A DNA stretch of 15,827 nt, taken from the NCBI GenBank assembly GCA_016217775.1, contig JACRGG010000087.1, positions 1 to 15,827 of the forward strand, read 5' to 3'. This document shows positions 1-5,891 of this stretch, piece after piece. Under the pieces are notes generated by a model. That model worked only from the letters and a program-made list of their open reading frames with translations, searched no databases and was not told the DNA's origin. Within the stretch, counting starts at the first letter, position 1; every line of letters begins with the position of its first letter. Position numbers and translations under genes: made by a program. Source of the stretch: Microcaldota archaeon. Lineage in GTDB: Archaea > Micrarchaeota > Micrarchaeia > Norongarragalinales > UBA97.

Positions 1-55
1 AATTAAACTCGGCGACTACGATTCCAATTGTTTTTCCGCCATTTTTTCCAGCCAT
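1..55 (-). CDS. ribH: Lumazine synthase, N-terminal fragment
   Basis: Partial gene: only the first 18 codons are inside the window. From the ATG at 55 the reading starts MAGKNGGKTIGIVVAEFN; the I-G-I-V-V-A-E-F-N stretch matches the first strand of 6,7-dimethyl-8-ribityllumazine synthase, which condenses a pyrimidine and a four-carbon unit to the direct precursor of riboflavin. A GGTG ribosome binding site lies seven bases upstream (complement at 62-65). Other nearby ATGs (68, 42) are out of frame, and the in-frame ATG at 82 hits a stop at once. It follows ribC by 66 bases on the same strand, which fits the assignment. The call rests on a short stretch plus context. Confidence 0.7.
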   Translation of the reverse strand, partial: MAGKNGGKTIGIVVAEFN

Positions 56-121
56 TTTTTTCACCCATTAGCTTATTCCCATTTTTTCAGTAAGTTTTTT
101 CAATTTTTTTCGCTTTTCTTT

Positions 122-610
122 TCAGTAAAGTTTCACGAAACTCGCGTCCGGCCCGCCTTGGCGTTTTCCCGTGCCCGCGCGTTTTTCCAAAGCCTGCTTG
201 TCGAACAATAATTCCAGCGCGTTAATGCAGTGCTCGACGGTTCGGTGCCTCATTATCTGCCCTAACTTCTCCTCGCTTCCCCGCGCCTCGTTCTCGTGCA
301 CGAATACTTCAATGACGTGCTTTCCGGTCTGAACTTGCACCGCAATGTTTCCCGTACTAGCCTCGTGGCCGCATACGGCGTCGACCGGCTCGCGCCCGAC
401 CATTCCCAATGAAATTGCCAAATCGCATTTTTCGTTGGTTAAAAGCATTTTGTTAGCTACCGGCAAGTCTTTTACTCCCGGCACGGTGTAGCGCACGATT
501 TCAACGCTCCACCCGCGTTTTTTGCCGTGCTCTAAAAGCGTTTTCACCGCCAGCCCGCCCATATCCCCGCGCGCAAACGTAGTGTCCGTAACCCCGATTT
601 TCCTAATCAT
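122..610 (-). CDS. ribC: Riboflavin synthase, archaeal type
   Basis: Converts two molecules of 6,7-dimethyl-8-ribityllumazine to riboflavin. The 162-residue protein belongs to the archaeal family, which is related to lumazine synthase and not to the bacterial RibE trimer. Visible family features are the N-terminal IGVTDTTFARGDMG, the TVPGVKDLPVA segment (about 42-52), the conserved cysteine and ALS-type LGMVG turn (62-72), the CGHEAS segment (80-85), VFVHENEA (102-109) and the RTVEHC helix near 123-128. The last 25 residues run slightly beyond the usual family end and are basic. The ATG at 610 has a GGTGG ribosome binding site (complement at 617-621). It lies 38 bases after ribK and ahead of ribH, so one riboflavin operon is likely. 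Confidence 0.92.
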   Translation of the reverse strand: MIRKIGVTDTTFARGDMGGLAVKTLLEHGKKRGWSVEIVRYTVPGVKDLPVANKMLLTNEKCDLAISLGMVGREPVDAVCGHEASTGNIAVQVQTGKHVIEVFVHENEARGSEEKLGQIMRHRTVEHCINALELLFDKQALEKRAGTGKRQGGPDASFVKLY

Positions 611-648
611 TTTTTTCCACCCGCCATTTTTTTTAGCCTAACTAAGAT

Positions 649-1293
649 TTAGCTTGTCAAAACTATTTTCTTCCCGTCTTTTAACCCTAATTTCTTGCGC
701 AAGTCACTCTCGGCAATCACTTCGACCAATCCCTCGTCGTGCTTGGTGCGGTCGGGAACTATTACCGCGATTTTCTCCCCATTCAGCGTTGCCTTAAACG
801 CGTTCACCGCGCCGAAAGTCCGCGCGGGAGTGTGAAACCCGTCCACCCTGATTTTCCGCAGGCCAAAAAGGAATTCTTTCACTTCGAGCGCGTCCGAGCG
901 CAAGTTAAGCGTGCCTTCAAAAATGCTTAAGCCCAGTTTCTCCTTGAATTGCTTCTTGTACCCGTCTTGGCTCATATAGTACTTTCCTTCCCCTAAGCCG
1001 CTGCAGACGACGCCCTCGAGTTTTCGCGCCGGGCTTTGGTCGAGGATTTTCTTCAAGTCAAAAAACGCCTGTTCCAGCACGCGCCTTCCGCTCGCGGTGA
1101 GGATTATCTTTACTCCCCTGCCCGTCGGCTTTCGTAGGGCCAAGCCCTCTTTCTCCAACTCGATTAATTTTCTTGAAGCCGACTGCTGGCTGACGCGCAT
1201 TAAGACGCTCAACTGCATTGTCGAGCAAAAGCACTCTCCCCCCTTGCTGGCCTTGGCAATCGCCAATAACGCCGGCAGCCTCTCTCCTTCCAT
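649..1293 (-). CDS. ribK: CTP-dependent riboflavin kinase with N-terminal winged-helix domain (RibK/RbkR type)
   Basis: Phosphorylates riboflavin to FMN with CTP. Residues 1-85 form a winged helix (a VLMRVSQQSASRKLIELE recognition-helix region, then a GRGVKIILT wing); residues 90-214 are the DUF120 kinase domain, with SGLGEGKYYMS, FEGTLNLR (F-x-G-T-L-N core) and the closing segment ending LRKKLGLKDGKKIVL. In archaea this two-domain arrangement is known as RbkR, an enzyme that also represses riboflavin genes. An open frame reaches a GTG at 1302, but the ATG at 1293 is preferred because a TATA-like box (minus strand of 1312-1318) is centred about 23 bases upstream, giving a leaderless start. 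It is the first gene of the ribK-ribC-ribH run, and an inverted-repeat region just upstream is a candidate operator. Confidence 0.92.
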   Translation of the reverse strand: MEGERLPALLAIAKASKGGECFCSTMQLSVLMRVSQQSASRKLIELEKEGLALRKPTGRGVKIILTASGRRVLEQAFFDLKKILDQSPARKLEGVVCSGLGEGKYYMSQDGYKKQFKEKLGLSIFEGTLNLRSDALEVKEFLFGLRKIRVDGFHTPARTFGAVNAFKATLNGEKIAVIVPDRTKHDEGLVEVIAESDLRKKLGLKDGKKIVLTS

Positions 1294-1311
1294 AAAAAAC
1301 ACTTAGTTTAC

Positions 1312-1318
1312 AAAATAT
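1312..1318 (-). promoter_or_regulatory. TATA-like box of the riboflavin operon
   Basis: The minus strand reads ATATTTT, centred about 23 bases before the ribK ATG at 1293. The spacing fits a leaderless transcript that starts at or next to the start codon. The inverted repeat at 1320-1358 abuts the upstream side, where a bound regulator could block TBP/TFB. Confidence 0.6.
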
Positions 1319-1319
1319 G

Positions 1320-1358
1320 GCAAAGCGTGTTTATTCTGGAACTTTCAGAACGCTTTGC
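1320..1358. promoter_or_regulatory. Inverted repeat upstream of ribK, candidate operator
   Basis: The outer arms GCAAAGCGT (1320-1328) and ACGCTTTGC (1350-1358) are perfectly complementary over 9 bp. Nested inside are TTCTG (1334-1338) and CAGAA (1346-1350). The dyad abuts the TATA-like box of ribK, whose product carries its own winged helix. Autoregulation is inferred from position; no match to a published operator was checked. Confidence 0.5.
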
Positions 1359-1364
1359 TATCTT

Positions 1365-1405
1365 GTAAAAAGCCGTTACAAATTTCCAAAATTAAGGCTT
1401 TTTAC
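1365..1405. repeat. Second inverted repeat upstream of ribK
   Basis: GTAAAAAGCC (1365-1374) and GGCTTTTTAC (1396-1405) are perfectly complementary over 10 bp with a 21-base spacer. It may be a second regulatory site or an RNA hairpin. It lies upstream of the promoter, so it is not a terminator of ribK itself. Confidence 0.5.
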
Positions 1406-1444
1406 TATAGCCTTTATTGCGCTATTACTTAAAAAAGGGTTGGG

Positions 1445-1461
1445 TTTCCAAAAACGGGTAG
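1445..1461. repeat. 17-bp direct repeat, left copy
   Basis: TTTCCAAAAACGGGTAG occurs here and, identically, at 2257-2273. Both copies are followed by T-rich sequence. The two copies bracket the AT-rich stretch that carries the winged-helix gene, so they may be element ends, a target duplication, or a shared regulatory site. Confidence 0.7.
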
Positions 1462-1697
1462 AGTAGTATTTTTACGCAGTTTTTTTCTCAAAAGGGGACT
1501 GTTCCATTAGTTACTGATACGACGCTTGCCTAACTAAATCTCCGATTCTTTCGTCAATTACCAAAACGCTTTTTCGATTTTACCTCTAGAAACCGAAAAC
1601 ACAAAATAAGACCAAAACAAAAAACAGCCTTTCCACAAAAAGAAGTAGCTAACTGAATCCACTCAAAAGATACTCTTATAACTGCGTATGAATATTG

Positions 1698-1734
1698 TAT
1701 ATTTAGGTTGAGTGTTGTTATACTTTGAAGGTGA
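1698..1734 (+). promoter_or_regulatory. Promoter and ribosome binding site of the 1741 gene
   Basis: A TATA box (TATATTTA, 1698-1705) predicts a transcription start near 1727. A GGTGA ribosome binding site follows at 1730-1734, six bases before the ATG at 1741. Together they favour ATG 1741 over the in-frame GTG at 1735. Confidence 0.55.
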
Positions 1735-1740
1735 GTGAGT

Positions 1741-2025
1741 ATGGATATTTTTTCAGAACTGCGTAGGAGAAAAGATGAAGGAGTATTGAAAATTCTTCCA
1801 GTTGAGCGTTCTTCTACAGGTAGAATTACTACTGCGATTTTGGATCTATTAAAGAATGAGCCATTAACAATTTTGCAGGTAAGAATGAAGCTCGGGTTAA
1901 AACCAACTAGTTGTTACAATGCGGTTAGGAGACTTGAAAAAAAAGAAAAAATAGTAGCGTTTAATTATGGTGGTGAAATCGTCTTTATTGAAAAAAATAA
2001 AGCCAAGAATGAGAGCTTAATTTAG
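1741..2025 (+). CDS. Small winged-helix DNA-binding protein
   Basis: A 94-residue protein with a recognisable helix-turn-helix: after a polar N-terminus, residues about 26-62 read TTAILDLLKNEPLTI, then LQVRMKLGLKPTSCYNAVRR as turn and recognition helix, followed by a short beta wing (KIVAFNYGGEIVFIEK). The helices resemble MarR/ArsR-like archaeal regulators, but I cannot name the family. It likely binds DNA as a transcription factor. Codon use is strikingly A/T-rich at third positions compared with serS, prf1 or ribK, which suggests different ancestry. It lies alone between the copies of the 17-bp direct repeat. The ATG at 1741 is chosen because of the GGTGA site; GTG 1735 would add two residues. 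Confidence 0.7.
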   Translation: MDIFSELRRRKDEGVLKILPVERSSTGRITTAILDLLKNEPLTILQVRMKLGLKPTSCYNAVRRLEKKEKIVAFNYGGEIVFIEKNKAKNESLI

Positions 2026-2048
2026 CTAGATCTATGTCTTTTTTAGTG

Positions 2049-2103
2049 TGTGCATACTCTTGGTTTTGATCTCGTAGTATGTATTTTCAAGAGTTTTTGC
2101 ACA
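2049..2103. repeat. Long inverted repeat (hairpin)
   Basis: TGTGCA (2049-2054) pairs with TGCACA (2098-2103), and ACTCTTG (2056-2062) pairs with CAAGAGT (2088-2094), leaving a 25-base loop. It begins 24 bases after the stop of the winged-helix gene, so it could be part of that transcript's 3' end or of a separate RNA. Confidence 0.55.
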
Positions 2104-2127
2104 ACTTGGCAATTTCATCGATGAATA

Positions 2128-2169
2128 GGGACGGGAGGGTGTTCACGCCGTATGCGTGCCTCCCGTTCC
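2128..2169. repeat. Strong GC-rich hairpin, possible structured RNA or terminator
   Basis: An 11-bp stem (2128-2138 with 2159-2169, one G-U pair) is followed by a 5-base bulge and an inner CACGC/GCGTG stem (2144-2148 with 2154-2158) closing a 5-base loop. A perfect 12-bp palindrome, TTCATCGATGAA, precedes it at 2114-2125. The high GC stands out in an AT-rich stretch. No T-run follows directly, so a simple terminator is not certain. Confidence 0.6.
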
Positions 2170-2256
2170 GAGCTTTGTTTAATAGTTATGTCTAAACGCA
2201 ATTATTATTCTTTCTATCTTCTTTTTTTTATCTTTCCCGAAAACTAATCTATGCTA

Positions 2257-2273
2257 TTTCCAAAAACGGGTAG
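2257..2273. repeat. 17-bp direct repeat, right copy
   Basis: Identical to 1445-1461. It lies about 80 bases upstream of the antitoxin start and marks the point where base composition returns to the more GC-rich pattern of the surrounding genes. Confidence 0.7.
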
Positions 2274-2323
2274 CGACCTTTTTTCGCGCTTTTGCGGTTA
2301 GGAAACAAAAGCCTTTTATTGTA

Positions 2324-2357
2324 TGACTTGTATTACAATTACGGTGACTTGTATGAC
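2324..2357. promoter_or_regulatory. 13-bp direct repeats over the antitoxin start, candidate operator
   Basis: TGACTTGTATTAC (2324-2336) and TGACTTGTATGAC (2345-2357) differ at one base and are 21 bp apart, two helical turns. They sit just downstream of the TATA-like box and run into the antitoxin start codon. VapB antitoxins commonly bind their own promoters at such repeats; the assignment here is inferred. Confidence 0.45.
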
Positions 2358-2646
2358 AAATGCCAGCATTACGTTTAGGGGCGTCGACCGGGAAATCTAC
2401 CGAAGGTTTAAATCTGCCGCCGTAAGCAAGGACAAGCAGGTGGGAGAGGCTGTGAACGAGGCGATGATGCAGTGGGCTGGAAAAAACGCGGAAAAAAGCG
2501 CTGGGGAAGACTCGTTTTTCAAGTGGGCGAGCAACCCCGTGGATTGGGGCGTTAAAACCGATGCTAGGAAAACGGATGAGTATCTCGCTGAATATTACGA
2601 CGAGAAATACAAGAAATGGCACGAGAAAAAGGTCGGGCGAAAGTGA
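2353..2646 (+). CDS. vapB: VapB-type antitoxin
   Basis: A 97-residue protein whose N-terminus (MTNASITFRGVDREIYRRFK) resembles the ribbon-helix-helix DNA-binding segment of archaeal VapB-like antitoxins, with helices around AAVSKDKQVGEAVNEAMMQW. The charged, tyrosine-rich C-terminal half (about 60-97) would be the toxin-binding tail. It should dimerise, repress its own promoter and neutralise the PIN-domain toxin encoded next. The frame is open from an ATG at 2323, but that start would add ten T/C/I-rich residues unlike the family, lies close to the TATA-like box, and falls inside the direct repeat; ATG 2353 is preferred. The toxin gene overlaps its stop, so the two are translationally coupled. 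The family call is by pattern, not alignment. Confidence 0.75.
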   Translation: MTNASITFRGVDREIYRRFKSAAVSKDKQVGEAVNEAMMQWAGKNAEKSAGEDSFFKWASNPVDWGVKTDARKTDEYLAEYYDEKYKKWHEKKVGRK

Positions 2647-3050
2647 GCATATTTTTGGACACTAGCTTTCTAGTGGCATTAAACAACGCAAATGACGAGC
2701 TTTGCGCCGAGGCGAATTCGTTATTGTCTAGGATTGAGGGGAAAGAGTTTGGGCAAGCGTATTGCAGCGATTACGTCCTGACTGAATTGCCGACGGTAAT
2801 CGGCAGGCGCACCAAAAACGCGGTTTTGGCAAAACGGGCGCTGGTTAGCATCGCCAATTCAACTAACATAACCATCTTGTTTTCCTCATTGGATGATTTC
2901 AACAAGACAATTAAATTCTTCTGCAGCCAAGACGGCCTTAGCTTCGTCGACTGCTCCAACGTTGTTCTGATGAAGGAACACGGCATAGAATACATTGCTT
3001 CATTCGACTCGGATTTTGACTCGGTCAAGGGAATCTCGCGGCTGCCGTAA
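2643..3050 (+). CDS. vapC: VapC-type PIN-domain ribonuclease toxin
   Basis: A single PIN domain of 135 residues. The acidic metal-binding positions are visible: D in IFLDTSFLVAL at the N-terminus, E in YVLTELPTV (about 44), D in LSFVDCSN (about 105) and D residues in ASFDSDFDSV (about 121-125). VapC toxins are Mg-dependent endoribonucleases that cut tRNA or rRNA and arrest translation until the antitoxin rebinds. A GTG at 2643 overlaps the antitoxin stop in a GTGA arrangement and places the first strand right at the N-terminus, as is usual for PIN toxins. An ATG at 2616 in the same frame is the alternative and would add nine basic residues. The target RNA cannot be read from the sequence. Confidence 0.88.
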   Translation: MSIFLDTSFLVALNNANDELCAEANSLLSRIEGKEFGQAYCSDYVLTELPTVIGRRTKNAVLAKRALVSIANSTNITILFSSLDDFNKTIKFFCSQDGLSFVDCSNVVLMKEHGIEYIASFDSDFDSVKGISRLP

Positions 3051-3067
3051 TACTGTTGGTTAAACTA

Positions 3068-3075
3068 TTTTTTTT
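3068..3075 (+). terminator. Oligo-T terminator after the toxin gene
   Basis: A run of eight T residues lies 18 bases after the vapC stop and upstream of the serS promoter. Archaeal RNA polymerase ends transcription at such T-runs without needing a hairpin. Confidence 0.45.
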
Positions 3076-3131
3076 CCCGATTCGTATACCCTTAAATAGT
3101 TTTCAAAACCTTACTCTTATCTGATGCGATT

Positions 3132-4442
3132 ATGCTGGACATTAAGTTCGTGAGGGCAAACCCTTCCGTCGTGCGCGAGGACTTGGAGAAGCGACAGGAC
3201 AAGGAGAAGCTTAGCTGGCTTGATGAACTCCTTGACGCTGACGCGCAGTACAGAAAATTAACCGTCGAATCAGAGGCATTGCGCGCGGGGCGCAACGTTG
3301 CAACCAAGGCAATTAACGAGGCGATTAAATCCAAGAAGAGCCCAAGCGAGATTGACGGGCTGAAAATCGAGGCCGCGCAAATTCCTAGGAAAATCAAGCA
3401 AGCCGAGGAAAAAACCAGGGACTTGGAGGAAAAAATCCGCTTTTACCTAATGCGCCTGCCCAACATTTTGCACGAGAGCGTTCCGTTTGGCAAAGACGAG
3501 AGTGGAAACAAGGTCCTGCGGGCTTGGGGCAAGGTGAGAAAATTATCCGCGCAAATGCCTCCCCACGGCGAGTGGCTTGAAAAAAACGGCTTGGCGGAGT
3601 TTAGCCGCGCCGCGAAAATCTCGGGAGCCGGGTTTTATTTTCTTAAGGGCGATGCCGCCCTCCTCGAGCTTGCCCTCCAGCGTTTTGCAATAGACTCTCT
3701 TTCAAAAAAAGGCTTTACTCCCGTAACCCCGCCGTTTATGATGAGCCGCGCGGCGTACGAGGGAGTGACAAGCTTGGATGATTTCGAGAAGGTAATGTAC
3801 AAAATCGATGGTCACGACGCGTACTTGATTGCGACAAGCGAGCATCCGCTGACCGCAATGTACAAGGACGAAGTGATTGGCGAAGAGAACCTTCCGATTC
3901 AGTTATGCGGTGTTTCAACTTGCTTTAGGCGGGAAATCGGCGCGCACGGGCTGGACACGAAAGGGATTTTCCGCGTGCATCAATTCAATAAAGTTGAGCA
4001 GATAGTCTTGTGCAAGCCGCAGGACAGTTGGGAGTGGCACGAGAAAATGCAGGCTAACGCCGAGGAGTTCTTCCAAAAACTCGATATACCGCACCAAGTA
4101 GTCAGCATTTGCACCGGGGACATTGGGATAGTCGCCGCGAAAAAATACGATGTCGAGGCGTGGATGCCGCGAGAGCAAAAGTACCGCGAGGTTACAAGCG
4201 CGTCAAACTGCACTGGCTACCAGGCCGCGAGGCTTAACATAAAATACCGTATTGGCAAGCAAGGCAGCCAAGACGAGCGAAAGGAATTCGTGCACACGCT
4301 AAACGCGACTGCAATTGCGACTAGCAGGGCTTTGCGTGCCGTCATCGAGAACCATATGCAAGAAGACGGCACGGTGTCCGTCCCAAAGGCGCTTTTGCCT
4401 TATATGAATGGAATCGAGTCAATCGGGAAAAAAACCGCTTGA
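3132..4442 (+). CDS. serS: Serine--tRNA ligase
   Basis: Charges tRNA-Ser with serine through seryl-adenylate. The 436-residue protein has the normal two-part build: a long antiparallel coiled coil (about residues 28-105) that contacts the long variable arm of tRNA-Ser, then a class II catalytic core. Motif 1 lies around 193-202 (GFTPVTPPFM); motif 2 includes TSEHPLTA (235-242) and CFRRE (264-268) with FRVHQFNKVEQ (280-290); motif 3 is NATAIATSRALRAVIEN (391-407), with Arg399. This is the ordinary bacterial/eukaryal-like form, not the zinc-dependent SerRS of some methanogens. Motif 3 has NATA where NGSG is usual. A TATA-like CTTAAATAG (3091-3099) precedes it. A matching tRNA-Ser gene lies at 9590-9674. 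Confidence 0.97.
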   Translation: MLDIKFVRANPSVVREDLEKRQDKEKLSWLDELLDADAQYRKLTVESEALRAGRNVATKAINEAIKSKKSPSEIDGLKIEAAQIPRKIKQAEEKTRDLEEKIRFYLMRLPNILHESVPFGKDESGNKVLRAWGKVRKLSAQMPPHGEWLEKNGLAEFSRAAKISGAGFYFLKGDAALLELALQRFAIDSLSKKGFTPVTPPFMMSRAAYEGVTSLDDFEKVMYKIDGHDAYLIATSEHPLTAMYKDEVIGEENLPIQLCGVSTCFRREIGAHGLDTKGIFRVHQFNKVEQIVLCKPQDSWEWHEKMQANAEEFFQKLDIPHQVVSICTGDIGIVAAKKYDVEAWMPREQKYREVTSASNCTGYQAARLNIKYRIGKQGSQDERKEFVHTLNATAIATSRALRAVIENHMQEDGTVSVPKALLPYMNGIESIGKKTA

Positions 4443-4455
4443 CCAAAAACTTGTT

Positions 4456-4596
4456 TAAACAGCGTTTAGTGAATACTATACTGAAAACTATGCTGAAAGT
4501 GTTTTTGCAAGAATTAAACAATATTTTTTATTGAATAATGGTTTTCTAAAAATTGAAGAACGATTTGTAAAAATTGAAGAACGGTTTGTGAAGTAA
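4456..4596 (+). other. AT-rich open stretch ending in a heptapeptide repeat, no start codon
   Basis: Between serS and prf1 one frame stays open from the TAA at 4456 to the TAA at 4594-4596, about 45 codons. It has no ATG; TTG 4531 and GTG 4588 are the only possible starts. The translation ends in two in-frame copies of the heptapeptide V/L-K-I-E-E-R-F followed by VK. This may be the tail of a decayed gene or merely an open leader of prf1. A TATA-like stretch (about 4521-4530) and a transcription start near 4551 would place the repeat inside the prf1 leader. Confidence 0.35.
4547..4588 (+). repeat. 21-bp tandem duplication upstream of prf1
   Basis: Units 4547-4567 and 4568-4588 are identical except for one A-to-G change at the seventeenth base of the unit. 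The unit is exactly seven codons long. It ends ten bases before the prf1 start codon. Confidence 0.85.
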
Positions 4597-4597
4597 A

Positions 4598-5800
4598 TTG
4601 GCTGACGACTCTGTTGCATTCTCGGAATTCCGCAAGAAGATAAAGGAGCTCTCGGCTTACCGCGGGCGCGGGACTGAACTAATCTCGGTTTACATCACTC
4701 CTAACTATCCTCTCTCCGACATTATGGGGAAATTGCGCGAGGAGTTCGGCCAGGCTGCGAACATCAAGTCGAAGAGCACGCAGAAAAACGTGCAGGCGGC
4801 CCTCGAGAAGATAATGGCGTACTTGCGCGGGTACCAAAAGCCCCTAGAAAACGGCATCGCGGTTTTTGCCGGAAACGTTTCGCAAAAGGAAGGCAAGGTC
4901 GACGTCCAGCTTTTTTCCGTCTCCCCCCCAATGCCATTGGGCGTGCAGTTTTACCGCTGCGAGTCTCAATTCGTGCTCGAGCCGTTCCTCGACATTTTAG
5001 AGAACACGGATTCTTACGGCCTAGTCGTGATGGACGGCAAGGAGGCAACCGTCGCGTTGTTGAAGGGCACGAAGCTCAAGGTAATCAAGCAAATCCACTC
5101 GACAGCGCACTCCAAGACGCACAAGGGGGGCCAAAGCTCACAAAGATACCAGCGCTTGCGCGAGGAGGGAATCGAGTTTTTCTACAAGCGAATTGGGGAA
5201 GCAATGAGTTCTTTTGTCGGAGAGAAAAACTTTAAGGGCATAATAATCGGCGGGCCCGGCCCTGCTAAAGAGGATTTTGCTAAAGACCCGAGCTGGTACC
5301 ACCATCAACTCAAAGTCCTAGGCATTGTCGACACGGGTTACACAGACGAGTTTGGCTTGCGCGAGGTAATCGAGAAGAGCAAGGACTTGATTGCGACGCA
5401 GGAAGCGGTTATGGAAAAGCAGTTCCTCGACGATTTTATGAAGAAAGTCGTTACGGACGGCTTGGTCACTTACGGCTACAAGCAGGTCTACGCATCAGTC
5501 GAGTCGGGGCAGGCGGAAAAAATACTGGTTTCCGAAGGCCTCCAGTTATTCGAGCTGACCGCCGAGTGCACCAAGTGCGGGAAGACGAAAACGCTGTTAC
5601 TGCCCCACGTCGAGCACCAAGAGCCGTGCGAGTGCGGGGGATTGTACAAGACCGTTTCAGACCGCGACTTGGTTAACGAAATCATCGGCTTGGCCGAAGA
5701 CAAGAAAATCAAGGTGCAAATCGTCTCTCGCGACACCGCGGAAGGCTCGCAGTTTTACGCTACTTTCGGGGGCCTGGGGGCGTACTTGCGCTATAGGTAG
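4598..5800 (+). CDS. prf1: Peptide chain release factor aRF1
   Basis: Recognises all three stop codons and triggers release of the finished protein from the ribosome. The 400-residue protein has the three expected domains: N-terminal stop-codon recognition with NIKS at 55-58 and YRCESQF (YxCxxxF) at 119-125, the M domain with the catalytic GGQ at 177-179, and a C-terminal domain with a four-cysteine site (C324, C327, C344, C346) in the mini-domain. The start must be TTG at 4598: the frame is closed by TGA at 4589, and the N-terminal sequence from here matches the family. A GTGA ribosome binding site lies at 4588-4591. A weak start codon behind a duplicated leader is a notable set-up for a gene whose level affects termination. 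Domain order and motifs leave little doubt. Confidence 0.97.
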   Translation: MADDSVAFSEFRKKIKELSAYRGRGTELISVYITPNYPLSDIMGKLREEFGQAANIKSKSTQKNVQAALEKIMAYLRGYQKPLENGIAVFAGNVSQKEGKVDVQLFSVSPPMPLGVQFYRCESQFVLEPFLDILENTDSYGLVVMDGKEATVALLKGTKLKVIKQIHSTAHSKTHKGGQSSQRYQRLREEGIEFFYKRIGEAMSSFVGEKNFKGIIIGGPGPAKEDFAKDPSWYHHQLKVLGIVDTGYTDEFGLREVIEKSKDLIATQEAVMEKQFLDDFMKKVVTDGLVTYGYKQVYASVESGQAEKILVSEGLQLFELTAECTKCGKTKTLLLPHVEHQEPCECGGLYKTVSDRDLVNEIIGLAEDKKIKVQIVSRDTAEGSQFYATFGGLGAYLRYR

Positions 5801-5819
5801 CCAATCGCCCAAACAAAGC

Positions 5820-5875
5820 GTTTTTTATAGAAAACGATTGTTCTATTAAAAAAACGATAGTTTTTTATATAAAAC
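5820..5875 (+). promoter_or_regulatory. Promoter of the MNT/HEPN operon with duplicated motif
   Basis: GTTTTTTATAGAAAAC (5820-5835) and GTTTTTTATATAAAAC (5860-5875) differ at one base and are 40 bp apart. The second contains a perfect 12-bp palindrome, TTTTATATAAAA (5863-5874), which is also a good TATA box centred about 24 bases before the ATG at 5892. The upstream copy may be a regulator site or a second promoter. Autoregulation is inferred. Confidence 0.55.
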
Positions 5876-5891
5876 AGTTCATTGTCTTAGT

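Larger units (their letters stand above)
1303..1740. other. Intergenic region between ribK and the small winged-helix gene
   Basis: This 438-base gap is clearly AT-richer than the flanking genes. It holds the ribK promoter, the two inverted repeats (1320-1358 and 1365-1405), the left copy of a 17-bp direct repeat (1445-1461) and the promoter of the gene at 1741. From about 1462 to 1680 I see only short open frames on either strand and no RNA gene I can name. Confidence 0.6.
2026..2352. other. Intergenic region with hairpin cluster and antitoxin promoter
   Basis: This gap of 327 bases has no credible gene. It holds the inverted repeat at 2049-2103, the palindrome at 2114-2125, the GC-rich hairpin at 2128-2169, the right copy of the 17-bp direct repeat (2257-2273), and a TATA-like TTTTATTG near 2313-2320 that would serve the antitoxin gene. 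Confidence 0.6.

Noticed and set aside
1320..1405. FMN riboswitch upstream of ribK
   Set aside because: The leaderless start leaves no leader for a riboswitch, and none of the conserved RFN-element bases are seen.
1530..1680. Short minus-strand frames inside the AT-rich island, including one ending VIDERIGDLVRQASYQ
   Set aside because: Under 25 codons without a proper start. It could be a gene remnant, but length and composition do not exclude chance.
2254..2622. Minus-strand open frame opposite the antitoxin
   Set aside because: It mirrors the antitoxin gene, its translation lacks a domain pattern, and the plus-strand reading has a promoter, a start and a coupled toxin.
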